DNA of 34,627 nucleotides from Dictyocoela muelleri (GCA_016256075.1 SDVU01000007.1:1-34627), one strand, 5' to 3'; counted from the stretch's first letter, positions 1-10,529 are shown. Program-made: numbers and translations. The notes: generated from the sequence alone by a model not told the origin.

Positions 1-315
1 ACCAAATTTGGTAAATGTCTATATATCTTTGGATTTTTAATATTAATTATATATTTAGATTTATCTCGTCATTTTACGCTTATTTGAAATAAGAAACATA
101 CTCTATTCTCTTATCAATTAAGATTTTCAAATCTGAGGGGGGGGGCTCTAAGTCGTTGGAGAACCAAAAAATGATTTAAAAATATAATATGAAGGGTTGT
201 GATTTTTTTTTTAAAAATAAAAATTTTGTTTTTTTTTAGAATGTTGTCCAGTTTCGAAAATTGGGCAACATTTTAAAGAAGACCATTTTTTTAAGTTTTT
301 TTAAGTTATTTGCTG
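1..315. other. No gene recognised; AT-rich spacer
   Basis: No open frame of useful length and no recognisable domain on either strand. The only notable feature is a run of nine G at 137-145, unusual in such AT-rich DNA. The stretch ends where the inverted repeat of the next feature begins. Confidence 0.6.
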
Positions 316-612
316 AGGTCAGCCCCAATGTCAAAAAAAATCGTTATTCATAAAAGTAGAGAACACGATTCTTAATTGAAATAAGCTCGAAATGACGTTC
401 TAAACATATTATATTTAAATATTAATGTAAGCTTTCACATATCTTAATTTAGTAAAAATGGTGCTTTGCAGTATTTTTACAAAATTAAGATCTATCAAAG
501 CTTACAATAATATTAAAAATATAAAGTTTTATGGCATTTCAAGCTTATTTCAATTAATAATCATGTTCACTTATCTTCTCTTCTAAATGACGATTTCTTA
601 TTTTTTGGACAG
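316..612. repeat. Decayed palindromic (MITE-like) inverted repeat
   Basis: The strong arms are about 361-455 and 483-568. GAACACGATTCTTAATTGAA on the left is answered by TTCAATTAATAATCATGTTC on the right, and GTAAAAAT/TATTTTTAC closes the centre around a loop of about 12 nt. Weaker pairing runs outward to about 316 and 612. By eye the arms are roughly 85 percent complementary. No ORF lies inside, so this looks like an old non-autonomous fold-back element; its family and exact ends cannot be named. Confidence 0.6.
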
Positions 613-2169
613 GTGATATCTAACACGCTGTAGAACCGAAATTTTTAATGAAAAATCTCTAATTATATCACATGAAAAAATTTCTTTTTAGTTTTAAAAT
701 CATTTCAAAATCATATCAAATTTAATCAATATAGACATATGCATGCAATAATAAATATTTAACATATTTTTAAAAATTTAAATCATTAATATAATCTTCA
801 ATTACACCATTTTCATCTATAAATCTAACGAATTTCAAATTAAAATGCAAATTACAGTAATTTTACAGTATTTTCAAAAAAATGTATTATCGAGTTGTAA
901 ATAGTTATTTCATATTCAATTATGAGCATTTTCGGCTCTAAACCTACAAATAACTTCACCTTTTTAAACAAATTAACGTGAGCAATTTGCGTTTTTGATT
1001 TCATGAGGACATAAAATAATTGGATTGGATTTACCAAATTAAAGCCGTGAATTATTAATATTTATGAGAAATTTTTAGCATAGCTATAAAAAGTTCGATT
1101 AGCTAACCAAATTTTGCATTTTAGAAAACTTTAAAATTTTCATCAGTCGCAAACTGCAGAAATCTATTTTTTACCATTTTCTTCCGATTCAAATAGCAAA
1201 AATTAATTATTGTCGAATATTAATTTTTGATATTATAAAATTTTATGATTTTTCTTCCGACCAAAGCTCGTTTACTCCATAATTTAACAAAATAATCTCT
1301 AAAATTTTTATTATTGTTAATATATATTTTTTCTTCTTTTTGTAAAGTGGCAGTATTTTTCCTGTGATATGTTTCAAAATCATCAGATGTATTCAAAGCT
1401 GAAATTTTTAAATTTTTATTTAAATTATTCACATATTTTTAGAAGATTCTTTACCATGCCAATGCATCGCCAAGCAAAAAAAAACATAATTATATTCGAA
1501 ATTCGTATGTATACGACCATTGCATTGTCTTCTAACACATCTTTAGGGTAAAAATTATTGCACTAGAGATTAAAATAAAGAATAAATTCATTGTAATAGT
1601 TTTTTATTCAAATTTTTTGTAATTTTAGAAATTTTAAAATTTGCATAAGAGGTTATTTTTTTTAAAAAAATTATGTAGGTATTTTTCTGGATAAAACGCA
1701 TAAACAAATAATCATGAAAAAATTGCCATTATCATTTTTCCGAATTAGGAATTGACCGCTTAATGTCATTCTAATTATTTATTAAAGTGACGTCAGCGAG
1801 ATATCGATACTTAAATCTTAAATTCAGGAGAGTTAACAATTGAGCTATCTAGTAAATAAAATTGTAATGTAAATTTTTTTTGTTCGTCATTTGGGTAGAC
1901 AATTTTTTTGAAAATTGCATTCTATCTAATGGTGAATGATTGGTTTTTTATATGAAATATAATTTATTATTATATTAAATCACCTTTTTATTTTTAAAAA
2001 GTCATAAAATAATTAAAATACAAGATTAAAAAAGTTTTCTTTCCATTTTTCTTGTTAATTTTAATAAATTTCAATGCTTTTACAAATATTTTTAGCCCAA
2101 AAATAAAATTTAAAAAGAAAATTGTTTGTCTAAAAATAAGAATACTCTTCTAATATATTGCAAATATAT
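613..2169. other. No gene recognised; AT-rich spacer
   Basis: Only short chance frames occur, all with near-random composition and no motif. A minus-strand frame at 1220-1432 opens at a GTG and resembles nothing known. No repeat or RNA was recognised. Confidence 0.55.
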
Positions 2170-2224
2170 TATGTCGCGCGCGTAGCGCGCGACCCATGCA
2201 TACAACGCGACCTGTTAAAAAAAT

Positions 2225-2291
2225 TAAAAAAAGTTCACACCGGGAATCGATTTTTTATAATTTAGTAATATTTTTAGTTACCACTGAGCTA
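2225..2291 (-). promoter_or_regulatory. tRNA-like Pol III promoter unit (left arm)
   Basis: Mirror of the right-arm unit. The A box TAGCTCAGTGG reads on the minus strand from 2291 to 2281 and a weaker B-like block TCGATTCCCG from 2250 to 2241. A T run follows on the minus strand. The B box is more degenerate than in the right arm. Confidence 0.45.
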
Positions 2292-2819
2292 TCAGCAAAT
2301 AAATTTAATTTATACAATATAAATATTAATTAAAATAATATTTTTAAATTTATACAATAAAAAAATTTAAAAATTTAATTTTTACAATATAAAATATAAT
2401 TTACACTATTGAATTTCAAACTTAAAATAATAGTTTCCTAGCTGAAATAAAAAAATAAATGGTTTTTAGATTTTTTTTTATTTTAAAATCATTTTAATAA
2501 ATTATAATCAAACAAAAAAAATAAAAATCATATTTTTAAATAAAATAAATTGTAAAATTTTGAATTTTATTTTTTTATCTTGTATAAATTAAAAAGAATC
2601 ATCTTAAATTTAATATTTATGTTTTATAAGTTTAGAATTTATATTGTAAAATATTGGAATTTAAATTTTGATATTGTATAAATTAAAAAATAAAAATTTA
2701 AATTTGATATTTAAATGGTATAATATAATATCTGTTTGATAAATTTAATATCTACATTGTATAATTTAAAAAATATTATTTTAATAATGTTTATATTGTA
2801 AAATTAATTTATATGATGA

Positions 2820-2893
2820 TAGCTCAGTGGTAACTAAAATTGATTTAATAAATTTCATTAAGTTCGATCCCGATGTTGAATTTTTTTAATTTT
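2820..2893 (+). promoter_or_regulatory. tRNA-like Pol III promoter unit (right arm)
   Basis: A box TAGCTCAGTGG at 2820-2830, B box AGTTCGATCC at 2861-2870, spacing typical of tRNA-derived units, then T runs at 2881-2896 that could terminate Pol III. The acceptor and anticodon stems do not form convincingly, so this is tRNA-derived rather than a tRNA gene. Confidence 0.55.
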
Positions 2894-2942
2894 TTTGACA
2901 GGTCGCGTTGTATGCATAGGTCGCGCGCTACGCGCGCGACAT

Positions 2943-5068
2943 ATTACTTTTCGCATTTGGCTAAACATAAGTTTTCTGTCAACAAAATAAATAATTTTAT
3001 TTTTATTATTTTGTTACCCAATTGATCAAAAAGAACATTTTTTTTTAAAAATAAAAAAAATATTCCAAATTTATAAAATCAATTACTTAAATTTTTTATT
3101 CAGATTTCCAGCTAAACTGGTGATTTAGTGTAAAAACATTATCAATTCATTGTAATGATTGGAATTTTCTAACGATTGTTTTTAACGCCTTCATTTTAAA
3201 TATACCGTTTTTCATTTTACCTTAATCATTTTATTGCTTGAATATAATCGATTTTCATATTTTTAACTCGTTTCGTATAATTACCCAAAATTTTCAAGAT
3301 TTGGCAATTTTACTAGATTTTGCTATCATTATTATATGCCAGGCCACGAGAGTATTTGTAGTAACTGAAGCAGAATTCATGACACGGTCTTAAACAGACC
3401 TAAAATGTGGGGAAAGATGAAAAAATAAATTTTTTTAAATCATTTAATAACTGATATAAGTTCTCGATAAGTATTTTAAAAACTTTATAATATTTTCAGA
3501 ATTGCTATAAGATTATAATTCCTTTTTATCAATTAAAAAAAAATTAAAATTTGAATATCGGAGACATGAGCCCATGAAAATAAATTTCTTATAAATATGT
3601 TGAAATCATTTTCAGATTTATATTTTGTAACAGAATTAAATTTCTAAATATTTATCTATTGAGCTTGTGCATAATGAAAAGAATATGTTTTTATATTTTA
3701 AGTTAGAAAAATCAAAATTAAATAACTGATAACCGTCTTTTCAAGATCACAAATGTTAAATTTTGGCTCTAATAAAATTTTCGCAATTAATATTTTGAAT
3801 AGTTTCTAAATGATTTTTCATTTTGATTATTCATTAAACAGTAAACTAAAGGAAGCCCGCATATTTAATATGTGATAACGAATTTGTATAGCTGTTTAAA
3901 ATCTTTTAGAACAATACGAAAAGATTTTGAATCAACCAAGTCCTAGAACTCTCAAGTTTTTTGTAGATCCGAAACAGTTGAGGAAAATTAAAATACGATA
4001 TTCACAATACGAATCGTCGAAATGAAGTAATAAATTTTCCCCATTTAAATTATTTTTCACGAAATCAATTATATCAGTGTATTTTTTCTTGTAAATATTA
4101 TTAATTTTCTTTCTTATTATTAAATCTCTAAGCATCATATTTGGGCAATGGCAAGGATTCCAATTCAACATTATTAAAGTCGCTAATATTTTTAAAAAAT
4201 AATTCATAAAAGATAATTCATTATTTAAGAACTCATCTGAAATATTATCTTTTAGTTTTTTTCGCAATTATTTTAGATTTTAAATTTCCATGATTAAAAT
4301 TATATCCATAATAATTATGTTGTTCTCCAAATATGCATACACAAAGCCTCCGTATATCCGATTTTGACTCTCCATATGCTATTATTTTTGTATATTTGTC
4401 AAAATTATATAAATAATCTAATATATCAACATTTTGCTACCTCTTTTAGGTTTGGAAAATGTTATTTTATGATTCATATGGTAATAAAACAATAAAAATA
4501 AAATTTTTTCTTGTTTACGAAAAAAGATGATGTTTATCCAGATGTGAAAAAATAAAATGATCCGTTTTTTTCGCCAAAGACGAAAAAAAAGAATGCCTCT
4601 AAAAAAACCCAACAATGTGATAAGTAATTCTAATCGCACGATAAAGGCGGATAAAACAGGAAAACCCTCGAAATTATATGAAATAGGCACTGAAATTAAA
4701 AATTAACATGCTACAGTTTGAAATAAACTCATTAATTTTTTTTATTGAATTGAATTTTAATAAAGAATGTAAGCTTGAAGATTCTTTATTATCATGTTTT
4801 AAAGATAAAATTTTATAGAATTGATTTTTAGAAATTTCTGTGTGTAATTTGATATAGAAGGGTACTTATAACATTAAAAATACTAATGTTTTTATTTTTT
4901 TTCATTTTGTTCATTTTTTTTAAATTTACACTTTTATGTGTGTTTTGTGATCTTTTTTGTGTTTTTTTATGAAATTTAATTTTAAATATAGCGTGTCGCT
5001 TTATTGTTGAAAATCTTTTGCAAAAAACTTGCTGTTTCGTAAGAACTTGTCGCTATGGCAGTTAACGG
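2943..5068. other. Mostly non-coding AT-rich spacer
   Basis: Apart from the uncertain minus-strand frame at 3932-4207, nothing coding, no RNA and no clear repeat was recognised. A minus-strand frame at 4418-4690 is very hydrophobic and F/I/L-rich, as expected from T-rich DNA by chance. Confidence 0.5.
3932..4207 (-). CDS. Hypothetical protein or gene remnant, 91 aa
   Basis: I do not recognise this frame. From the first ATG (4207) it encodes 91 residues; the open frame extends 20 codons further upstream to a TTG without a stop. The product has a hydrophobic start (NYFLKILATLIMLNW), a short Cys/His patch (NPCHCPN), a charged middle (RKKINNIYKKKY) and a hydrophilic to hydrophobic tail. An open frame of this length is longer than most chance frames in the window, which is the only support. 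There is no CCC-type signal before the ATG. It could be a remnant of an unrecognised transposon or pure chance. Confidence 0.2.
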   Translation of the reverse strand: MNYFLKILATLIMLNWNPCHCPNMMLRDLIIRKKINNIYKKKYTDIIDFVKNNLNGENLLLHFDDSYCEYRILIFLNCFGSTKNLRVLGLG

Positions 5069-5096
5069 AATGGGATGTTATTTAAAAAAATGGGTA

Positions 5097-5225
5097 TATA
5101 TGTCTGAAAAAAAATGAATCTATAACTCACAAAAATTGATCTATAAATCTATGAATTGGATTTATAACTCTGGAAAAAAGGCGTCTATAACTATGAAAAA
5201 AGAGTCTATAACTATGAAAATCACT
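5097..5225. repeat. Degenerate tandem repeat, about 20-bp unit
   Basis: Repeats of a motif like TCTATAACTATGAAAAAAG occur five to six times with drift. The last two units are nearly identical. The array stops about 130 bp before the Merlin element and resembles the subterminal arrays seen in other elements here, so it may mark the end of another decayed transposon. Confidence 0.5.
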
Positions 5226-5369
5226 GTTAAAAGTTTTATAAACAAAAAATAATTGTCTAAGATAAAGAAGTTATAAAATACTTTGGATAAATCGATGACA
5301 TGGAAGTATTCATTGTCAAACTAAAAATATAAAATGATATTTTAAAATCTTTTTAGGTGCTTTATAGAT

Positions 5370-5462
5370 ATAAGCCGTTTTTGAATTTATTAGCCGTTTT
5401 TGAATTTATAAGCCGTTTTTGAATTTATAAGCAGTTTCTGACTTTATAAGCCGTTTTTAAAA
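5370..5462 (+). repeat. Left subterminal array of the Merlin element
   Basis: Four to five copies of a roughly 20-bp unit, ATAAGCCGTTTTTGAATTT, starting inside the terminal repeat. The unit overlaps the inner part of the terminal repeat, so the array looks grown from the end itself. Possible transposase-binding sites (inference). Confidence 0.75.
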
Positions 5463-5714
5463 AAATTTTACCATCCCATTTAATGAGAATATGCAAGACA
5501 GAAATTATTTCATCAACTAACCTTGAAAAAGCAATACTCACAGAAGACGAAATTTCAATGTCAAATTTTCAAAAAAAATATTATAAATGATGTTTAATTG
5601 TTCAAAAATCGAGATACTAGAAAAATGTCATCATACAAACTTATAAGAAAATCTTGTACTTATTAATGTGAAAAATCTATGACTTTAATAAAGAAATAAA
5701 GAAATGTAGATGGT

Positions 5715-6425
5715 TACATTTGGTCTTGTAACGAAAATCATAGGAATGAAGTCTCTGTTAGAACTAATACTTTTTTGAAGGCTTTAAAAAGCCGTTTGAA
5801 GATATTATGACCTTTATATATTTCTGGTCTTTAGATTCCTCTGAATTAGCTTTGAATTCGTTTTGGGGATTTAATAAAAATGCAATTTCGGATTGGTGTC
5901 TTAAATGTAGAATGGCCTGGAGAGATTTCCTCTATTACAATTTGGAATTATTTATTGGCGGTTTATAAGATGAAGGTACAACGAAAGTAGTAGAGATAGA
6001 GGAGTCTATGTTATCAAAACGTAAAAACAATGTAGGAGGTTTGCCTAATGGGTAATGGGTGTTTGGAGTTTTGAAACTTGGAACACATAATTGTATTTTA
6101 ATTACTGTTACGGATAGATCTGCAAATACTCTAATACCACTTATAATAAGATATGTACTTCCAGGCACTTTGATAATAAGTGATAAATGGCGTTCTTATT
6201 CTCAGGTAAATAATCATGTATATCAGCATTTAACTGTAAATAATACCAAAATTTCGTGTCCCCGGATGACCTAAGAATTCACACTCAAAACATCGAGAGT
6301 CTTTTGTATCATGTTAAAAAATAGTTTAAGATCACAATATAGAACAGCGCAATTTCTGTTAGATGGATATTTGACAGAATTTATGTTTAAGAAAAGATAC
6401 TCTGAAAAATATGAAGTATAAACTA
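5715..6425 (+). pseudogene. Merlin/IS1595-like transposase, degenerate
   Basis: DDE transposase of the IS1595/Merlin group, which would cut and rejoin the element ends. Successive blocks in changing frames match the family: a Trp-Cys start with VSVRTNTF and IYFWSLDSSEL (zinc/HTH region, about 5715-5870), then VVEIEESMLSKRKNNVGG, then WVFGVLKLGT, then GTLIISDKWRSY, then HTQNIES and GYLTEFMFKKRY. The second-block Asp (SDKWRSY) is present, but the usual IDES aspartate reads Glu (EIEES). Several in-frame stops (one between GLPNG and WVFG) and frame changes break it. It fills the centre of the 1213-bp element and has no other neighbour. The family call is firm; activity is excluded. Confidence 0.8.
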
Positions 6426-6485
6426 TTTTATTATAGTTTTGAGGTCATTAAATCATTTTAATTAAAAAAATTTAAAATTTTTTAA

Positions 6486-6550
6486 AATCGGCTTATAAAG
6501 TCTAAAACGGCTTAAAAATTGAAAAAACGGCTTATAAACTCTAAAATGGA
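6486..6550 (-). repeat. Right subterminal array of the Merlin element
   Basis: Three units of the same motif in inverted orientation (CGGCTTATAAAGTCTAAAA and relatives), mirroring the left array. Copy number and sequence differ from the left side, so the two arrays evolved partly independently. Confidence 0.7.
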
Positions 6551-6576
6551 TTATATCTATAAAGCACCTCTTTTTA

Positions 6577-7140
6577 TAATTTTTATTCATGAATGTTATA
6601 CTTTTGATTGAGAAGATTCAACTATTGTAAATAATTATATTTCAGTGAAAAAAATATTTAAAAATCTTCGGCAATTATAAATACAGATATATTTCCTTAA
6701 TATGAACGCTCTCTTATATGAACGCCAGTTATTAGGAACACTAGACTCTTAATTTCTAATTATCTCTGATAAAACATATATATTCACTTTAGATTTGTAA
6801 AATTATGTTCTGAACATGAACACTCCAAAAAAACATTTTTACATATATTTAAAAGCTATTTTTTAAATGATTATATTATGAACAACTAAAAAAAATAAGA
6901 GAAAATAAATAAAAAAGAAAATAAAAAGTCGAAAATTTAAATTTTTTTAAATACAAATTCAAGTGTTAGCCTAAAAGGCGAAATATCTTTAGTAGGAATA
7001 TAAATATAATTGAAGATAAAAATAAGCCCCTAATATAATAATACCGTAAAACAATGAATTTGTTATGAGAATATAACAGAATTAACACCATTTTCATTTG
7101 ATCAAAAAAGCTATACAATATTTTTCAAAAAGAACTTGTC
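6577..7140. other. No gene recognised
   Basis: AT-rich sequence with frequent stops in all frames. Just beyond, at about 7151-7181, a hairpin CACGATAACT...AGTTATCGCAC can form around CGCCTTTGGT, but nothing ties it to a gene or element. Confidence 0.5.
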
Positions 7141-7285
7141 ATATGGTAGCACGATAACTCGCCTTTGGTAGTTATCGCACAAAATTTACGCGAGTTTGGA
7201 GAACTCACCTGAAATATCAAATTTTATTTCAAACAAATAATGTACCCATATGTTAGAAATAATATTTATTAAAGGGCGAAGAAAA

Positions 7286-7432
7286 CCAAATACAATCAAC
7301 CCTCCTTCTGGTTGCACCTTCTTAGGGGCGCAACCTTTTTTTTGGCGCACCCTTTTCAAATTTTCAATTTTTTTATTCATAATTTGTCCGCAATCCCCTT
7401 TGCGGCGCACACCTCCTTTTTGGAGCGCATTT
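7286..7432. repeat. GC-rich hairpin/tandem array
   Basis: A GC-rich island of about 145 bp in AT-rich DNA. It is built from five to six copies of a loose 16-20 bp unit; on the minus strand each starts GCGCC or GCACC and continues A-run then GG. Local hairpins include GGTTGC...GCAACC (about 7309-7334) and CCGCAA-TCCCCT-TTGCGG (about 7389-7406). It sits about 130 bp upstream of the pogo remnant and has the look of a subterminal array of a DNA transposon. The open frames crossing it on both strands are consequences of the repeat. Confidence 0.5.
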
Positions 7433-7559
7433 TTTGTTAAAAAAAAAATATATCGGAAATATGACATCAAAAGAAGAAAAAACTTATTCGGGATTGACGT
7501 TAAAAAAAATTAGAGATTATCGAATTTAAAAAACAAAATAAAGACCTTTCAAATACATG

Positions 7560-8935
7560 AATTGTAGAGATATTTTCATCTTCTTTGAATAAAAAAGTTG
7601 AAAGGCGTTCTATTAACAAATTTGTTGATGGTGAAGATAATTTAAAAAGAGTCTTTCTAAAAAATACACGTATTAATACTATCCCTGGGAATATCAAGCA
7701 CGCAACCTTAGATGAGAGGCTTAAAGAATGGTTTGATAGGCAGAAACAAAGGGTGGGTTTTTATATTGATATTGTTTAAACAGCTAAAGCTCTTAGCTTA
7801 AATAAAGAAATCAGATCTGAATTTAAAGAAGATAATGCCTTTATGTCTGGGTTGAAAGCATTAAATGGTTTCACCACAATATCAATAAAAGTCACGGTAT
7901 TGTCTTGAAACAATGTTCAGGCGAGAGTTTTAAAGTGAACAAAGAAAATTTTTCTAAATTTATCACGTTATTTAAATCAAAAGTTTACGAGTACGGAGGA
8001 GAAAACAATTTTAATTGTAATGAGACGGGTTTGTTTTATGAACTTGCGCCTTCAAAAAGTCTTGTTTCACGTCTAGAAATGGTATCAAAAAAAAGATAGG
8101 ATTACAGTTTAGCTAGCCTGTAATATGACAGGCTCCATTAAACTAAAACCTCTTATAATAGGCAAGTAATTGAATCCTAGAGCGTTTCAAAAACATGATA
8201 TATCATTATTTTCTGATTATATATTCAATGGAACTGCTCGGGTAATAACAGAGGAATTAAACCGTTGGCTTTACGATCTGTACATGGATTTTAAATAAAA
8301 AATAAAAAAATCCTTCTTATTTCAGACAATTGTCCTTCTCATAAGGTGAAAAAAGAGCTTACAAATGTATAGATGCTTTTCTTGCCTAAGAACAGCCCTT
8401 CAAGACTTCAGCCTCTTGATGCTGGTATAATAAGGAGCTTTAAGGCTAAATTTTATGAGTACCAGCTATCATCAATAGTCGAAAAGATCACAAATGAGGT
8501 TAATATTAGGAGACTTTACAAGTCTATAACTTTAAAGGATGCTTTAATCTTTGCAAAATATGCCCGTGTTGATGTTTCAAAAGAGACAATAAAAAATTGT
8601 TAGTGAAAAGATTTAATGATAAATACTAGTGTTGAAGATTTAAATAACACCACTGATGTGATTTCAATCAAAAATTTTGAGGATATGACAAATCATTTTT
8701 TATTAAAAGACAGAATGGAATATAATGAGTTTCTACTATTGGATCGAAACAGAATGATAAATCCAGATGAAGAACTGGACAACGAAGTTACTGAGCACGA
8801 AATTTTTCTTGAAGAAAGGCAAAACATTAACTTGAATGAATCTTCAACTGAGAACATAGAAATGCAATTAGAGGAGACCGTATCCACCATATCTATCACT
8901 TTAGATGATGCTTTAACTTATTTTAGAGGGTGAAG
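7560..8935 (+). pseudogene. Pogo/Tigger-like transposase, degenerate
   Basis: DDE_1-type transposase of the pogo branch of Tc1/mariner. In order: an N-terminal segment with KHATLDERLKEWFDRQKQR (CENP-B-type HTH, about 7585-7780), a break, then GESFKVNKENFSKF and NCNETGLFYELAPSKSL (about 7920-8060), LACNMTGSIKLKPLIIG (about 8110-8170), LLISDNCPSHKVKKEL (about 8310-8360), LPKNSPSRLQPLDAGIIRSF (about 8375-8440), and a tail SKETIKNC plus TLDDALTYF. The first catalytic Asp of the usual N-x-DETGLF block is Asn here, and the Trp after IKNC is lost to a stop; several other stops and frame changes occur. The segment 8616-8933 is the acidic C-terminal tail usual for Tigger proteins. TIRs were not found with confidence. 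Confidence 0.8.
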
Positions 8936-8954
8936 GACTATTGTTTTTGTTACA

Positions 8955-9165
8955 ACAAATTATGACCATCTGCAAATTACGTCCCCTTTAAATAAAATTG
9001 ATTTTTTAAAAAATTAAATTTTGATAATGAAAATTTATTAATAACCTCACATCAATTTATGACACCTTTAATTTGATATAAAAAAATTTATTTTTTATAA
9101 TAAATTTATTAATAAAATGACCAGAAAAAAATCAGCAAATTATGACCCCTTTTAATTTATATTAC
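8955..9165. repeat. About 83-bp tandem repeat after the pogo remnant
   Basis: Three starts of the same block, each led by CAAATTAYGNCCCCTTT or a close variant (about 8974, 9052 and 9138), are separated by about 80-87 bp of AT-rich spacer containing AATTTATTAATAA. It may belong to the 3' end of the pogo element. Confidence 0.5.
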
Positions 9166-9381
9166 TAATTTAAGTTTAACATTTATTTTAATAATTTATC
9201 AATATTATATCTTAAATCCAACAATTTATTATTAATAAAATAATTGATGAAAAATTTTATTAAAATCCAATTAATAATTTAAATATATTTTAAACAACTC
9301 TTTTATTGAATTTATTATAAATAATAAATTACATCATCTAATTTAAACAGTAAATAAAAAATTTTAACCGAAATAATATTA

Positions 9382-10331
9382 ATTGTCGGCCAAAAACATA
9401 CATTTAATTTATTAATGAATTTTCATCAAAAAAAATTTATTATTATTTTGATATAGGTTTGGTGGGGGCCAAAAACACACACTTAAATTAAATTATAAAA
9501 AATCGATTTTGATAAGAATTTTTAATAGGGCCAAAAACACACAAAAATTTCAATTAGACATAGTAAAAATAACAATAATCATTAAAATAAAAAAATAAAA
9601 TTGAAAATTGAAACATGATTTATTAGTTATTTCCGTTGCTTATTAGTATTAGCCACAATATTACACTATAATTACCTCTATTAACCACAATCATCATCAA
9701 TTTCAAGAACACAATAAACAGTCTCATAAAAATAGAGTCGGCTGGCGTTAGCCTTGTTTTTGCATTAGTATCACAATCTTTAGAAACAAAGATGAACCCT
9801 ATATTGAGTAAATATGATATTTTTTCGTATTTATCATTGACTTTACAAGGCTCAAAAATTTAAAATGAATTTGTCCGATTGTCCGATATTATTTGCAACT
9901 CAACTTTTTTAAAGCTCGTTAGTATAGATTGCAAATAAAATTCCTTATATCAAAATACATAAATCTTCTGATAAAATCTCGCCTCTTATGTAATTAATGA
10001 AATTATCTTTTAATAATTCGTTACTTGTGTTTTTTTTCACATAGAGTAAAACAACTTAAAAACTTTTATTGATAGGCAATAAAATATTATTGAAATTTCT
10101 GTGTGTTTTTGGCCCTATTAAAAATGCTTATCAAAAATCGATTTTTTATAATTTAATTTAAGTGTGTGTTTTTGGCCCCCCACTAAACCTATATCAAAAT
10201 AATAATAAATTTTTTTATGATGAAAATTCATTAACAAATTAAATGTGTGTTTTTGGCCAAATGTGTTTTTGGCCAAATGTGTTTTTAGTGAAATGTGTTT
10301 TTGGCCAAATGTGTTTTTGGCCCCCGACAAT
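9382..10331. mobile_element. Fold-back DNA element with long, well-preserved arms
   Basis: The arms 9382-9554 and 10089-10331 pair over about 165 bp with few differences. They begin ATTGTCGG and contain three spaced copies of GGCCAAAAACACAC. The right arm carries extra copies of a 17-bp unit absent on the left. A TAA trinucleotide flanks both ends (TAA-TTGTCGG and CCGACAA-TAA), consistent with, but not proof of, a 3-bp target duplication as in PIF/Harbinger. The 530-bp interior has no coding potential that I can see; it holds a small direct repeat TTGTCCGATTGTCCGAT near 9870. Non-autonomous; the family is uncertain. Confidence 0.75.
10240..10325 (+). repeat. 17-bp tandem array in the right arm
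   Basis: Five tandem copies of GGCCAAATGTGTTTTTG, one with a diverged start (AGTG in place of GGCC). The left arm of the same element has a single copy, so the array expanded after the element formed. The apparent minus-strand frame here simply translates the repeat. Confidence 0.75.
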
Positions 10332-10529
10332 AAATATTTCTTTTTTTTATCATATTATTATGTCTGTTCATTTTATTTATTAATTTATCAATTATTTATG
10401 TTTCAACTATGAAAATCCTCTCTAAATTGTTCCTAAAAATTGATTTCTTGGAATATATTTCATATGGTGGATATCTGGTGCTGAGATTTATATTTGAATT
10501 TAATCTTTTTAGACATTTTTGAAAAATTC

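Larger units (their letters stand above)
2170..2942. mobile_element. Fold-back element with CpG palindromic tips and tRNA-like arms
   Basis: Long inverted repeat of 773 bp with arms of about 230 bp (2170-2400 and 2710-2942) and an AT-rich centre that is itself imperfectly complementary. Each tip is a 21-bp near-palindrome made of CG steps, GTCGCGCGCG-TA-GCGCGCGAC at 2173-2193 and its inverse at 2920-2940, in DNA that otherwise almost lacks CpG. Inside the tips each arm carries a Pol III type A box and a B-box-like block followed by a T run, pointing outward. There is no ORF. Flanking ATT or TA could be target duplications, but AT-rich flanks make this unsure. It is probably a non-autonomous element; I do not recognise the family. 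Confidence 0.7.
5356..6568 (+). mobile_element. Merlin/IS1595-like DNA transposon, complete but dead
   Basis: The terminal inverted repeats begin GGTGCTTTATAGATATAA on the left and the reverse complement of the right end begins GGTGCTTTATAGATATAA as well. The element is bounded by a perfect 8-bp target duplication TCTTTTTA at 5348-5355 and 6569-6576. Merlin elements make 8-9 bp duplications, so ends, TSD and the encoded transposase agree. Total length is 1213 bp. Both ends carry short tandem arrays facing inward. The enclosed transposase is heavily interrupted, so the copy cannot mobilise itself. Confidence 0.85.

Noticed and set aside
2820-2893. tRNA gene in the fold-back arm
   Set aside because: Stem pairing fails and the unit is mirrored in the other arm.
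4560-4690. Short plus-strand coding stretch (KPNNVISNSNRTIKADKTGK)
   Set aside because: Fewer than 50 codons, no upstream continuation in frame and no recognisable motif.
5069-5482. Separate element with ATGGGATG inverted tips and TTAA flanks
   Set aside because: The match is about 8 bp only and the interval overlaps the well-supported Merlin left end.
7186-7513. Overlapping frames on both strands across the GC-rich island
   Set aside because: Open frames arise because the repeat lacks stop codons; neither resembles a protein family.
10118-10330. Minus-strand frame with repeated NTFGQKH
   Set aside because: It translates the 17-bp array in the fold-back arm.
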